Made by a program: the position numbers and the translations under genes. From assembly GCA_017882305.1 (NCBI GenBank), contig JADGPU010000028.1, positions 1-35,016 on the forward strand: a stretch of 35,016 nucleotides of DNA, written 5' to 3'. Under the pieces are notes generated by a model that saw nothing but the letters and a program-made list of their open reading frames with translations, did not search any database and was not told where the DNA came from. Source of the DNA: Bacteroidales bacterium (GTDB taxonomy: Bacteria > Bacteroidota > Bacteroidia > Bacteroidales > VadinHA17). Positions 1 through 8,273 of this stretch are shown piece by piece (position 1 is the stretch's first letter; every line of letters begins with the position of its first letter).

Positions 1-469
1 CCCGGGAAACCCAATAATCAGCCATTGAACTGTTATTACTGATCCCGCTTATTGTAATATTCTCAGTAAAGTTGTTTGTTCTGTTATATGAATAAGCGAC
101 ATTTAAATTTACCAGGCCTTTATCCTTACCGGTGGAAAGAATGTTGGATACAATTCCTATTTGACTCATATTAAATACAGAACTGATGTCTTTAGATGCT
201 GAATTATTCCAGAGAGAAGATGTACTGTTATAAACCAGTTGTGGGGTAAGACTGAATTCAAAAGATCTGAATACACCAGTACCTGCAGGATTCAGGCTGA
301 TGGCAGATAAATCTCCGCCGAGAGCTGTGAAAGCACCACCCATTGACATAAACCTTGCTGTTCCTCCATAAAATATCTGGGAGTACCTCAATGCATCATC
401 TGTGTTTTGGGCAGTAACCCCGATGAACACAGACAATATTGTGAATATTAATAAACTTATCCTTTTCAT
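1..469 (-). CDS. OmpP1/FadL-like outer membrane protein (3' end outside window)
   Basis: This is the 5' portion of a gene whose ATG is at 469; about 156 residues are visible before the window edge. My translation starts MKRISLLIFTILSVFIG, a signal peptide probably cut after VTAQ. The mature start contains ALRYSQIFYGGTARFMSMGG, followed by AFTALGGDLSAISLNPAGTG. This is the N-terminal hallmark of Bacteroidota OmpP1/FadL/TodX-type beta-barrels, where an N-terminal plug precedes the barrel. These families move hydrophobic compounds across the outer membrane, but the substrate cannot be read from sequence. The gene lies 81 bp downstream of two exported low-complexity protein genes on the same strand and could be co-transcribed with them. 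The family call is confident; transport of a particular substrate is inference. Confidence 0.75.
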   Translation of the reverse strand, partial: MKRISLLIFTILSVFIGVTAQNTDDALRYSQIFYGGTARFMSMGGAFTALGGDLSAISLNPAGTGVFRSFEFSLTPQLVYNSTSSLWNNSASKDISSVFNMSQIGIVSNILSTGKDKGLVNLNVAYSYNRTNNFTENITISGISNNSSMADYWVSR

Positions 470-550
470 AAAATTTCTATTTTTTGTAAGACTATCCCTG
501 CACTCCTATTATCAGAATGAACGATTTTATAAATATTATATTGTTTTCAA

Positions 551-1993
551 CTATCTCCTACCCGAAGAAGAAGAATGGCCAGATGAAGAACCAGAGGAAG
601 ATCCTGATGAGGAAGATCCTGATGAGGAAGATCCTGATGAGGAAGAACCGCTGGATCCGGAAGATCCGCTATAAGATGAGGAAGATCTGCTACTGCCAGA
701 AGAAGAACCACCATAAGAACCTGAGGAATAACTGCTTCTTGACGGCACAGAATAGCTTCCGGAACTTCTGTAAGAATTCGATCTGGATTGACTGGCTGGA
801 GAATAAGACCCTGAAGGTGAATCACTTCTCCTCTGCATACTGTTCCCTGAAGAGTTGCTTCTGCCACTATTGGAAGAATTCTGGTAAGAACCCTGACTTC
901 TTGAAGGGGTCCTGACAGAACCGGAGTTATTGTAAATCCTGCTGTTATTGGTTGCACCACTATTCCGGTTGACATTGGAATTTGCCCCTTCTGATACTCT
1001 GCTATTGTTATATGATGGCCTCGTACTCATCCTGGGATTATTATAACTGGGTGTATATGTCCTGTTAACACTATTATATGCGGGTTTTACATTTGCGGAG
1101 TTCCTCTGGACAGGAGTACTGGAACGGGTATATACTCCTTTGGTCTGATCCTGAGAAGATTTTCTGCTTACCTGATTAACTGCCTGTTGTGAATTTATAC
1201 CGGATGAAACAGCTCGCCTCTGACCTGCGCCCACTATCTGTGATCCGGAAGTTCTTCCATCAACTCTGGAATTTCCCCCGGCGAGATAAGAATCTCTTCT
1301 TGAAGAGCCCGTAGCAGAGGCATTATTATTCAATCTTGAAGAAAGCGTACTTGCTCTCTCTCTCCTGTGATAAGTCACACTATTTCTCCCGTCATTGCGA
1401 AAGTAACCTCCCGAATAACCGTAAGCATAGTAAGGAGAAAAATATGAACCAAAGCCACCATAATAACCACCATAATAACCTGGGTAGCCTCCATAATAGT
1501 CACCGTATAATCCTCCATAACCCATACCATAACCATAACCCATACCATAACCCATACCATAACCCATACCATAACCCATACCATACCCAAAACCCATGCC
1601 CATCCCATAGTCAAGATAGAAAGGATCTCTCCAGAAAGGATCAAAATAATTTCCGTAAAACATTCTTAACCTGTTGGAATATGGGTAGTCATTATAATAA
1701 TCGTAGCCCTGGTTATTATTATAGTCATTATTATTAACCTGATTATCATAATTAACTGCATCCGAATACTGGTCTGAAACAAGAGTATCAGCTGCATATT
1801 TATTATCATAATAGTCTTTATTCTTTAAAGTGCCTTGGTTAATCTGTTCATTTACAGTCGGATTGTTTTTAGCAACCGGCTTATCTGAAGGCAAATAATA
1901 AAGATCATCGTACTCTGCTCCGGTATAAAGACTTGAGGTACAGGAGCCAAGAGTAAGAACTGCAAGGACTAATATTTGAGATAATGTTTTCAT
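551..1993 (-). CDS. Exported lipoprotein-like Tyr/Gly- and Ser/Arg-rich low-complexity protein
   Basis: This 480-residue protein is not assignable to a named family. It starts MKTLSQILVLAVLTLGSC, a lipoprotein signal with lipobox LGSC, so the mature N-terminus would be Cys18. Residues about 20-115 are rich in Asn, Asp and Tyr. About 125-200 is almost only Gly, Tyr and Met, with GYGM tandem units. The remaining half or more is Ser/Asn/Arg-rich and ends in SSG repeats and SSSSGRR. The segment NRLRMFYGNYFDPFWRDPFY resembles the matching part of the neighbouring gene at 2125-3213, so the two look like diverged paralogues. The strong composition suggests a disordered or aggregating surface protein. 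No catalytic motif and no type IX C-terminal domain is visible. Opposite-strand open frames here are shadows created by the repeats. Confidence 0.7.
   Translation of the reverse strand: MKTLSQILVLAVLTLGSCTSSLYTGAEYDDLYYLPSDKPVAKNNPTVNEQINQGTLKNKDYYDNKYAADTLVSDQYSDAVNYDNQVNNNDYNNNQGYDYYNDYPYSNRLRMFYGNYFDPFWRDPFYLDYGMGMGFGYGMGYGMGYGMGYGMGYGYGMGYGGLYGDYYGGYPGYYGGYYGGFGSYFSPYYAYGYSGGYFRNDGRNSVTYHRRERASTLSSRLNNNASATGSSRRDSYLAGGNSRVDGRTSGSQIVGAGQRRAVSSGINSQQAVNQVSRKSSQDQTKGVYTRSSTPVQRNSANVKPAYNSVNRTYTPSYNNPRMSTRPSYNNSRVSEGANSNVNRNSGATNNSRIYNNSGSVRTPSRSQGSYQNSSNSGRSNSSGNSMQRRSDSPSGSYSPASQSRSNSYRSSGSYSVPSRSSYSSGSYGGSSSGSSRSSSSYSGSSGSSGSSSSGSSSSGSSSSGSSSGSSSGHSSSSGRR
597..641 (-). repeat. 15-bp tandem repeat coding Ser/Gly units
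   Basis: Three consecutive perfect copies of GAAGATCCTGATGAG (plus-strand reading) occupy 597-641, with degenerate copies on both sides. On the coding (minus) strand they give SSSSG-type pentapeptides near the C-terminus of the low-complexity lipoprotein. The 15-bp unit is a multiple of three, so gain or loss of copies keeps the frame. Confidence 0.85.
1516..1610 (-). repeat. 12-bp tandem repeat coding GYGM units
   Basis: The plus strand shows repeated CATACCATAACC-like 12-mers, in part with 6-bp interruptions. On the coding strand they read as GYGM tetrapeptides in the Gly/Tyr/Met-rich centre of the exported protein at 551-1993. The unit is a multiple of three, so length changes would stay in frame. 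Confidence 0.8.
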
Positions 1994-2096
1994 TTTATAT
2001 TCCCCCTATTGTTTTCTAATTAACACGCAAATATTGTACCAAAGAAACAAATTTAATTAACTAACTGTTACTATTCAATAAATATATTGTTTTTTT

Positions 2097-2104
2097 CAAA
2101 GATA
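2097..2104 (-). promoter_or_regulatory. Candidate Bacteroidota -7 element (TATCTTTG) for the 551-1993 gene
   Basis: Read on the minus strand this is TATCTTTG, a full match to the Bacteroidota -7 consensus TAnnTTTG. It lies between the stop of the 2125-3213 gene and the start at 1993, implying a leader of roughly 100 nt. I see no good TTTG -33 box at the usual spacing, so the call is tentative. Confidence 0.35.
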
Positions 2105-2124
2105 GGGACATATCATGTATCTAT

Positions 2125-3213
2125 TTATCTTCGTCCTGATGATTTGGAGCTGCTGTGTGAGGAACCTGATTTAGATCCTGAGGATCTGGAGCTGCTGTGT
2201 GAGGAACCTGATTTAGATCCTGAGGATCTGGAACTGCTGTGTGAGGAACCTGATTTAGATCCTGAGAATCTGGAGCTGCTGTGTGATGAACTGCTTCTTG
2301 CAACAGAGCCGGAATTCCTCGATCCTGAAGAAAATGAGCGTGCCATGGGAGCACTCATTGTCCGGGATGAATTTGAGGTCATCCCTCTATTCGAACGTAC
2401 ATTCCTGCTGCTGCTAATACCCTGGGTTACATTATCGCTAACCTGCCTTCTGTTGACGGCCGGAGCGCCTATTCTTCTGGTTTCACTTGTATTGATACTA
2501 TTGTATGATCTTACTACCGGTCTGCTGTTGTTGACTTCATTCCTTGCATAACTGGCCGATAAGCTTTCCCTTCTTGATCCATTATTATTATGAGTTGATG
2601 TTTCAGAATTGTTCCCATGGTTTCTCCGTGACGGGTAACCGGAGGACAAAGACCTGTTTGAATTATAACCATGATAATCGTTATTTGCATAATAACCCGG
2701 TCTGTAATCATAGTAGCCATGACTATGGTAACGGCTATGACCATTCCATCCATAATAGTTATTGCGCCATATGTTCCCGAAGTTAAAACTGAATATAAAA
2801 GGTGAGTACCAGCTATTGTAATAAAAAGGATCATAACCCCAGTAATAATTGCTTCCGAAATAAGGATCGTATCCATAATAATCTCCATAACCATAATTAT
2901 AAACCGGCCAATTATAAGAATATCCCAAACCTAAACCTCCGCTTCCGTAAATGTTTAATCCCCCGGAAAAGGGGCCGTAATCATACAAGTAAGAATCTGT
3001 ATATATTGGAGAATAATAATCGAAAGCAGCATAAGATCTGTGAAACCTGTTAATCCTTGATGCAAAGTAATTATCATAGTCATTATAATAATTATTTACG
3101 ACCAGTCTGGCATCATCATTCCTGAAGGCTCTCGAATCATCCCTCTGGGCTTTTATCGTTGAAGCTGTGAGAAGAAGTATTAATAAGATTCCGATATGAT
3201 ATTTTGCTTTCAT
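2125..3213 (-). CDS. Exported Tyr/Asn- and Ser/Arg-rich low-complexity protein, paralogue-like to 551-1993
   Basis: This 362-residue protein has no recognisable function. I chose the ATG at 3213 (MKAKYHIGILLILLLTASTI): the longer frame begins with a GTG at 3225 whose AGTGAGG context looks more like the ribosome binding site. A signal peptide ends near IKAQ. Next comes an acidic Asn/Tyr stretch including SRINRFHRSYAAFDYYSP, then an aromatic Gly/Tyr/Trp/Phe region to about residue 180, then an Asn/Arg/Ser-rich region. The tail has tandem SGSKSGSSHSSSRS units and ends KSSGRR. The order of segments and the SGRR ending match the downstream neighbour, but this copy has a signal-peptidase-I-type leader rather than an obvious lipobox. 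It is likely envelope-associated or secreted; beyond that I infer nothing. Confidence 0.7.
   Translation of the reverse strand: MKAKYHIGILLILLLTASTIKAQRDDSRAFRNDDARLVVNNYYNDYDNYFASRINRFHRSYAAFDYYSPIYTDSYLYDYGPFSGGLNIYGSGGLGLGYSYNWPVYNYGYGDYYGYDPYFGSNYYWGYDPFYYNSWYSPFIFSFNFGNIWRNNYYGWNGHSRYHSHGYYDYRPGYYANNDYHGYNSNRSLSSGYPSRRNHGNNSETSTHNNNGSRRESLSASYARNEVNNSRPVVRSYNSINTSETRRIGAPAVNRRQVSDNVTQGISSSRNVRSNRGMTSNSSRTMSAPMARSFSSGSRNSGSVARSSSSHSSSRFSGSKSGSSHSSSRSSGSKSGSSHSSSRSSGSKSGSSHSSSKSSGRR
2141..2290 (-). repeat. 42-bp tandem repeat, about 3.5 copies, coding 14-residue Ser-rich units
   Basis: Units run 2141-2182, 2183-2224 and 2225-2266, with a partial copy from 2267. Copies differ at only one or two bases. 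On the coding strand each unit gives the 14-residue block SGSKSGSSHSSSRS near the C-terminus of the exported protein. The near-identity suggests recent duplication or homogenisation. It is coding and has no spacers, so it is not CRISPR. Confidence 0.9.
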
Positions 3214-3314
3214 GATGAACCTCACTTTCTTTTTTGAGTAATAACTGATCTTTTTATCTATTTTTACGCAATCTATTTCTTTAATACTAATGAAACAAAT
3301 ACCATACCAAAAAA

Positions 3315-4790
3315 ATGGCGAAGTTTTTAACTAACAGGGACGAGAATTATTCACAATGGTATAACGATCTGGTTATCAAGGCAGATCTGGCAGAAAATTC
3401 AGCTGTCCGTGGATGCATGGTTATTAAACCTTATGGCTATGCAATCTGGGAAAAAATTCAGGCTGAACTCGACAGACTATTTAAGGCCACAGGTCATGTC
3501 AATGCATATTTCCCATTATTTATTCCGAAATCGTTTTTCAGTAAAGAGGCAGCACACGTAGAAGGATTCGCAAAGGAGTGTGCAGTAGTAACTCATTACC
3601 GCCTTAAAAATGATGAAAATGGGAAAGGAATTGTTGTTGATCCCACAGCAAAGCTTGAGGAAGAACTCATTGTACGTCCTACCTCAGAAACAATAATCTG
3701 GCACTCATATAAAAACTGGATCCATTCATACAGAGATCTGCCTATTCTCATCAATCAATGGGCCAATGTCGTAAGATGGGAAATGAGGACAAGACTATTT
3801 CTCAGAACTACAGAATTTCTCTGGCAGGAAGGACATACGGCCCATGCAACACGTGAGGAAGCTATAGAAGAGACTGAAAAGATGATCAATGTTTATGCAG
3901 GCTTCGCTGAAAATTCAATGGCTCTTCCTGTAATTAAAGGATATAAGAGTGAAAATGAGCGGTTTGCAGGAGCTCTTGAAACATTTGCAATAGAAGCACT
4001 GATGCAGGATGGAAAAGCTTTACAGGTGGGGACAAGCCACTTTCTTGGACAAAACTTCGCTAAAGCATTTGATGTTCAGTTCACCGACCAGACAGGAAAG
4101 CTGGATTATGTATGGGCTACATCATGGGGCGTTTCAACAAGGCTTGTGGGCGCAATAATTATGGGTCATGCCGATAACCACGGGCTGGTATTACCTCCGA
4201 AGCTTGCTCCCATCCAGGTTGTAATTATACCTATTTATAATAATATTGAACAACTCGGTGCATTATCCGACACAGCAATTAAAATCAAAACAGGATTGGA
4301 AGCATTGGGGATATCAGTAAAATATGACGACAGAGATAATAATAAGCCGGGATGGAAGTTTGCTGATTATGAGCTTAAGGGAGTTCCTGTCCGTCTTGCA
4401 ATCGGACCACGCGACCTTAAAAACAATACAGTTGAAGTTGCCCGGAGGGATAATCTTACGAAAGAGACGATACCGAACGATAAAGTATATGAATATATCC
4501 CAAAGCTCCTTGAGGAGATCCAGACTAATATCTACAATAAGGCTCTTAATTTCAGGGAAGAAAATACTTTTTATATTGATAAATGGGATGACTTTTTGAA
4601 AGTTCTTGATAACCAGGGTGGTTTTATCATGGCACACTGGGACGGAACAGCTGAGACAGAAGAAAAAATTAAAGAAGAGACCAAAGCCACTATCAGGTGT
4701 ATTCCTATCGATAGCCCTGAAGAACAAGGCAAATGCATTTATTCAGGAAAACCGTCTAACAGAAGGGTCCTTTTTGCAAGATCCTATTAA
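3315..4790 (+). CDS. proS: Proline--tRNA ligase (archaeal/eukaryotic-type ProRS)
   Basis: ProS attaches proline to tRNA-Pro in the cytoplasm. The 491-residue length fits the shorter ProRS type that lacks the bacterial editing insertion. Class II synthetase signatures are present: motif 1 around [17 protein letters not shown] (residues about 34-50), motif 2 around [20 protein letters not shown] (about 153-172) followed by GHTAHAT, and motif 3 near [17 protein letters not shown] (about 278-295). [18 protein letters not shown] is the Pro-binding loop region. An anticodon-binding domain follows (VVIIPIYNN...). The C-terminal domain retains two Cys ([13 protein letters not shown]) and ends RSY; a terminal Tyr is typical of this type. 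It is transcribed divergently from the low-complexity gene at 2125-3213. Confidence 0.97.
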   Translation: MAKFLTNRDENYSQWYNDLVIKADLAENSAVRGCMVIKPYGYAIWEKIQAELDRLFKATGHVNAYFPLFIPKSFFSKEAAHVEGFAKECAVVTHYRLKNDENGKGIVVDPTAKLEEELIVRPTSETIIWHSYKNWIHSYRDLPILINQWANVVRWEMRTRLFLRTTEFLWQEGHTAHATREEAIEETEKMINVYAGFAENSMALPVIKGYKSENERFAGALETFAIEALMQDGKALQVGTSHFLGQNFAKAFDVQFTDQTGKLDYVWATSWGVSTRLVGAIIMGHADNHGLVLPPKLAPIQVVIIPIYNNIEQLGALSDTAIKIKTGLEALGISVKYDDRDNNKPGWKFADYELKGVPVRLAIGPRDLKNNTVEVARRDNLTKETIPNDKVYEYIPKLLEEIQTNIYNKALNFREENTFYIDKWDDFLKVLDNQGGFIMAHWDGTAETEEKIKEETKATIRCIPIDSPEEQGKCIYSGKPSNRRVLFARSY

Positions 4791-4839
4791 TTAAATTCTT
4801 ATTTTAGATGCCAAAATCTCACTTAACTCTACGTTCACT

Positions 4840-5550
4840 ATGACAGATCAGAATGATAAGAAAGTGGCAATAATAGGAACACTTAAAGAAAAATCGCTTC
4901 TGAAGCAAAAAGTATTCGATAATACTTTTGAGTCATTTTGTATGGCGAAGGATGTTCTTAAGAATATGTCAAAAGAGGTAAATACAAGTTTAAGCGGTAT
5001 GGATTCGAGGATAAGACTCGAATATACCGACAGGAGTAATTTTGATGCCCAGATTAAGGTTGCCGGAGATATATTGCTTTTCAGTATGCATTCCAACATT
5101 TTTCAGTTCGACAGGGAACACCCTGCCTGGAAAACAGCCTATATACAGAAAAACAAGTACAATGCATATTCCGGAATAATAAATATTTACAACTTTCTCA
5201 GCGACTCATTCAAATACTCACGCCTCGAAGACCTGGGATATCTTATTGCCAGGATCTTCATTAATCATGAGAAACAGTATTTTGTCGAAGGTAAAAGGCA
5301 AATGGGAATGTTGTTTACAAATTATGGAAATGAAGAGATCAGCAAGCAATCATTACAGTTGATCATTTCAACTGCAATTCAGTACGCACTTGAATTTGAT
5401 CTGCTTGTTCCACCATATGATGCAGTAAAAATTGCTACTGTGGGTCAGGCAGAAGCGAAGATTCAGCATTCAAGAGTTATAACAGGGAAACGGCTAGGAT
5501 TTCAGTTTAATTCTGATGATGTGTTGATTAGCAATCCTCAGGAAACCTGA
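4840..5550 (+). CDS. Conserved-looking cytoplasmic protein of unknown function
   Basis: This is a 236-residue protein I cannot assign. It has no signal peptide or membrane segment and normal mixed composition. The N-terminus begins TDQNDKKVAIIGTLKEKSLL; the middle contains aromatic-rich FQFDREHPAW and IINIYNFLSDSFKY; the C-terminal half looks alpha/beta. Its TGA stop at 5548-5550 overlaps the ATG of the next gene by one base (TGATG), which points to translational coupling with the POTRA-barrel outer membrane protein. It starts 49 bp after proS and may belong to that transcript. A soluble partner made in step with an outer membrane protein is the only functional hint, and that is inference from position. 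Confidence 0.75.
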   Translation: MTDQNDKKVAIIGTLKEKSLLKQKVFDNTFESFCMAKDVLKNMSKEVNTSLSGMDSRIRLEYTDRSNFDAQIKVAGDILLFSMHSNIFQFDREHPAWKTAYIQKNKYNAYSGIINIYNFLSDSFKYSRLEDLGYLIARIFINHEKQYFVEGKRQMGMLFTNYGNEEISKQSLQLIISTAIQYALEFDLLVPPYDAVKIATVGQAEAKIQHSRVITGKRLGFQFNSDDVLISNPQET

Positions 5551-7490
5551 TGTGCAAAATTCTGAGAAAATGCAGGAGTTCGTTAAGGCCATGGATTTTT
5601 ATGGCCCTTCTGTTTTCTTGTAACATCGCATATCCTCAATATCGTTTAGAAAACGACACATTAAAAAAAATTCCACCTGACATCATTAATAAAATCACAT
5701 ACCTTATCACTCTTTTTTCAAAGAAAGCATTGTTTAGCATACCAACTTCAATAATCCCCGCCCCCATTCCGGTCAGAGATAGAAACCTTGTATTCTTCGA
5801 CTCACTGAAGACTAGAGCTTCAAAGAATCAACTAACAAGAAGACTCTATAGTTTTGTAGTGGTTCACCCCGACACCATTTTTAAGAAACATTTCACAGGA
5901 ACAAGCGATGCCAACTATGTAAGCTATTCAGGAAAAAAGATCAGGAAAATTATTATACAACGGCTTAATGTTTTCGGAGCTGATATTAATAATCCAACGT
6001 CAAATAATCCAAAAAAGATTGAAAACATATTAAATAAGACCCATTTCAATACAAATGAAAATATTATAAGAAAAAACCTTCTCTTTTCAGAGGGTGATAA
6101 GATTTCTCCATTGGTGCTCAGCGATAATGAGCGAATTTTACGACAACTTCCCTACATTGATGATGCCAGAATATTAGTAGTTCCTATATCGGATGAAGAA
6201 GCCGATATTGTAGTTTTTACAAAAGATGTTTATTCACTTGGTGGCTCATATACATATGAAGGGCTCAATAAAGGTAATGTTTCCATTTTTGATAAAAATA
6301 TTTTTGGAATGGGACATGAATTTGGACTCGAAATGCCTTTTGATAATAAATCTTCCGATTCCCCGGGATTTGGAGCTCACTATCTTGAAGATAATATTGC
6401 AAAATCTTTTATAAACCTGAAGGTATACTTTCTCAATGGGCTGGGAGAAAAAACATTTGGATTCGATTTAAGCCGGAAACTAATCAGCTCAACCACAAAA
6501 TATTCCGGAGGTATTTCTATCCGGATGATGTACACTTCTGAGGATCTTGATACACTTCCGGTTCCTGCACCTCTTAAATACAATTTACAGGACTACTGGT
6601 TATTAAGATCGTTCCTGATTAATAAGGAGTCAGTATCAAGAATTATACTTGGTGTACGTTATACTAATAATAATGTATTCGATCACCCTTTTATATTGCC
6701 TGAGTCTTACCATAACCTCCAGAGATACATGATTTATCTGGGGTCAGCTGCTCTATCCATTCAAAAATACACTAAAACGAACCTGATCTATAGTTATGGC
6801 CGCACCGAGGATATTCCATATGGCGCCTTATTCAAGATCACTGCAGGACGAGAATTTAATGAATTCAAGCAAAGAACTTACGTTGGTGGTGAAGTATCCT
6901 TCAGTAAATCAAGTAGAGCCCTGGGGTACTTTTATACATACACCGGATTATCGACCTATTTGAATAAAAATCAAACCGAACAAGGAGTTTTATCATTAGG
7001 GATAAATTATTTTTCAAACCTTATATATCTAGGAAGGTCCAGGATCCGGAACTTTGTTTATTTTAACTATATACGAGGATTTGGAAGATATTCGAATGAA
7101 TTCCTGAAGTTCGTTACTGATAATGGATTCTCGGGGTTTAAAAATGACTCGGTAAACGGCACCCAAAGATTATCTGTAAGCCTTGAATCTGTCTTGTTCA
7201 GCCCTGTAAATCTGTATGGTTTCAGGTTTGCGTTTTTCGGGTTTACTGATTTATCATTTCTTTCCGGTACAAATGAAATTTTGGGAAGAGGTTATTCACT
7301 TTCAAGCATTGGACTGGGTATCAGGATAAGGAATGACAACATGATATTTAATACTCTGCAAGTAAGGATCGGTTATTTTCCAAACCCTCCATCTTATTCA
7401 ACTATCTCCCCCGTTACTGTTTCCGGGGAGCAACTATTGCGGCCTGTTAATTTTGAACCAGGCCCTCCCTCTGTTATACCATACAGGTAA
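5550..7490 (+). CDS. BamA/TamA-like outer membrane protein with one POTRA domain and a beta-barrel
   Basis: This 646-residue protein resembles two-partner-secretion or Omp85-like proteins found in Bacteroidota. A signal peptide covers residues about 1-30 (WIFMALLFSCNIAYPQ). Residues about 130-228 look like a POTRA domain: IRKIIIQRLNVFG, then IIRKNLLFSEGDKIS, then NERILRQLPYIDDARILVVP, then ADIVVFTKDVYS. The rest alternates polar and aromatic residues as in a beta-barrel, for example GLGIRIRNDNMIF and LQVRIGYFPNPP. It ends in a Pro-rich tail, FEPGPPSVIPYR, rather than a terminal Phe or Trp strand. It is about 200 residues shorter than a typical BamA and has only one clear POTRA, so assembly or export of specific partners is more plausible than general barrel insertion. 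Its ATG overlaps the upstream stop by one base. Confidence 0.75.
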   Translation: MCKILRKCRSSLRPWIFMALLFSCNIAYPQYRLENDTLKKIPPDIINKITYLITLFSKKALFSIPTSIIPAPIPVRDRNLVFFDSLKTRASKNQLTRRLYSFVVVHPDTIFKKHFTGTSDANYVSYSGKKIRKIIIQRLNVFGADINNPTSNNPKKIENILNKTHFNTNENIIRKNLLFSEGDKISPLVLSDNERILRQLPYIDDARILVVPISDEEADIVVFTKDVYSLGGSYTYEGLNKGNVSIFDKNIFGMGHEFGLEMPFDNKSSDSPGFGAHYLEDNIAKSFINLKVYFLNGLGEKTFGFDLSRKLISSTTKYSGGISIRMMYTSEDLDTLPVPAPLKYNLQDYWLLRSFLINKESVSRIILGVRYTNNNVFDHPFILPESYHNLQRYMIYLGSAALSIQKYTKTNLIYSYGRTEDIPYGALFKITAGREFNEFKQRTYVGGEVSFSKSSRALGYFYTYTGLSTYLNKNQTEQGVLSLGINYFSNLIYLGRSRIRNFVYFNYIRGFGRYSNEFLKFVTDNGFSGFKNDSVNGTQRLSVSLESVLFSPVNLYGFRFAFFGFTDLSFLSGTNEILGRGYSLSSIGLGIRIRNDNMIFNTLQVRIGYFPNPPSYSTISPVTVSGEQLLRPVNFEPGPPSVIPYR

Positions 7491-7563
7491 TGAACAAAAC
7501 AATCTTTTGTTTGTAATCATGTATAGTTCAAATATTTATTAATATCAAATTAAATTTTAAGAA

Positions 7564-8196
7564 ATGGCTGTTTTAGTTGGAAAAAAAGCCCCGGCTTTTA
7601 CTGCATCTGCAGTTATAAATGGTGGTGAAATTATCGAGGGGTTCTCAATTGAACAATACATTGGGAAAAAATATGTATTATTCTTCTTCTACCCTTCTGA
7701 TTTTACATTTGTCTGCCCCACTGAACTTCTTGCTTTCCAGGAAAAATTAAAGGAATTCGATGAAAGGAATGTTGCAGTTGTTGCCTGCTCAGTCGATTCA
7801 AAGTTCTCGCACTGGAAGTGGCTCCAGACCGAATTAAACCAGGGTGGAATCAAGGGTGTAATGTACCCGGTTGTCTCGGATCTCTCAAAGACAATTTCAG
7901 AAAACTATGATGTCCTGGCTGGTGATTATGATTATTCAGAAGATGGAGATGTTACTTTCAAAGGTGACCCGAGGGCTTACAGAGGATTATTCCTGATTGA
8001 CAAAAAAGGGATTGTACGATATCAGACAGTAAATGATATGCCTTTGGGAAGGAGTGTTTTAGAAACCCTGAGAATGGTAGATGCATTACAGTTCTTCGAG
8101 GAAAGCGGTGAAGTATGTCCTGCCGACTGGCACAAAGGAGATAAAGCAATGAAGGAAACTCAGCAAAGTGTTGCTGATTATCTCTCAAAACAATAG
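7564..8196 (+). CDS. ahpC: Typical 2-Cys peroxiredoxin (AhpC/Prx1 family)
   Basis: A 210-residue thiol peroxidase that reduces hydrogen peroxide, organic hydroperoxides and probably peroxynitrite in the cytoplasm. The peroxidatic Cys is C51 in DFTFVCPTELLAF and the resolving Cys is C185 in GEVCPADW; the end-to-end length and the KGDKAMKET segment match the AhpC/Prx1 class. The usual GGLG motif reads GGIKG and the usual C-terminal YF reads YL. In eukaryotic Prx these motifs mark peroxide sensitivity, so this enzyme is probably of the robust type (inference). No ahpF-like reductase is adjacent, so the electron donor is unknown. A hairpin terminator follows at 8219-8250. The symbol is given for the family rather than proven orthology with E. 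coli AhpC. Confidence 0.93.
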   Translation: MAVLVGKKAPAFTASAVINGGEIIEGFSIEQYIGKKYVLFFFYPSDFTFVCPTELLAFQEKLKEFDERNVAVVACSVDSKFSHWKWLQTELNQGGIKGVMYPVVSDLSKTISENYDVLAGDYDYSEDGDVTFKGDPRAYRGLFLIDKKGIVRYQTVNDMPLGRSVLETLRMVDALQFFEESGEVCPADWHKGDKAMKETQQSVADYLSKQ

Positions 8197-8218
8197 ATAA
8201 TAAATAATTTTAATGTAG

Positions 8219-8250
8219 AGGTATCCCCTGAAAGGATACCTTTTTCTATT
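8219..8250 (+). terminator. Intrinsic terminator after the peroxiredoxin gene
   Basis: An 8-bp perfect stem (AGGTATCC at 8219-8226 with GGATACCT at 8234-8241) encloses a 7-nt loop, and its 3' arm runs into TTTTTCTATTTTT. It sits 22 bp past the peroxiredoxin stop and just before tilS, so tilS probably has its own promoter or depends on read-through. Confidence 0.85.
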
Positions 8251-8273
8251 TTTACAGTTCATTCCGGCATAAT

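Noticed and set aside
402-915. Plus-strand acidic or basic frames over the Ser-repeat tail
   Set aside because: They overlap the repeat in the wrong strand and have no start context; the long minus-strand gene explains the sequence.
1336-1737. Plus-strand His/Asn-rich open frame
   Set aside because: It is a shadow of the Gly/Tyr/Met repeats of the lipoprotein-like gene; the minus frame has the signal peptide and start.
2141-2290. Regular repeats considered as a CRISPR array
   Set aside because: The 42-bp units abut each other without spacers and lie in a coding frame.
2087-2551. Open frame on the plus strand rich in Glu and Leu with repeated DPEDLELLCEE units
   Set aside because: It is the antisense of the 42-bp coding repeats of the exported protein; it has no promoter, no homologue-like features, and its repeats arise from the minus-strand Ser codons.
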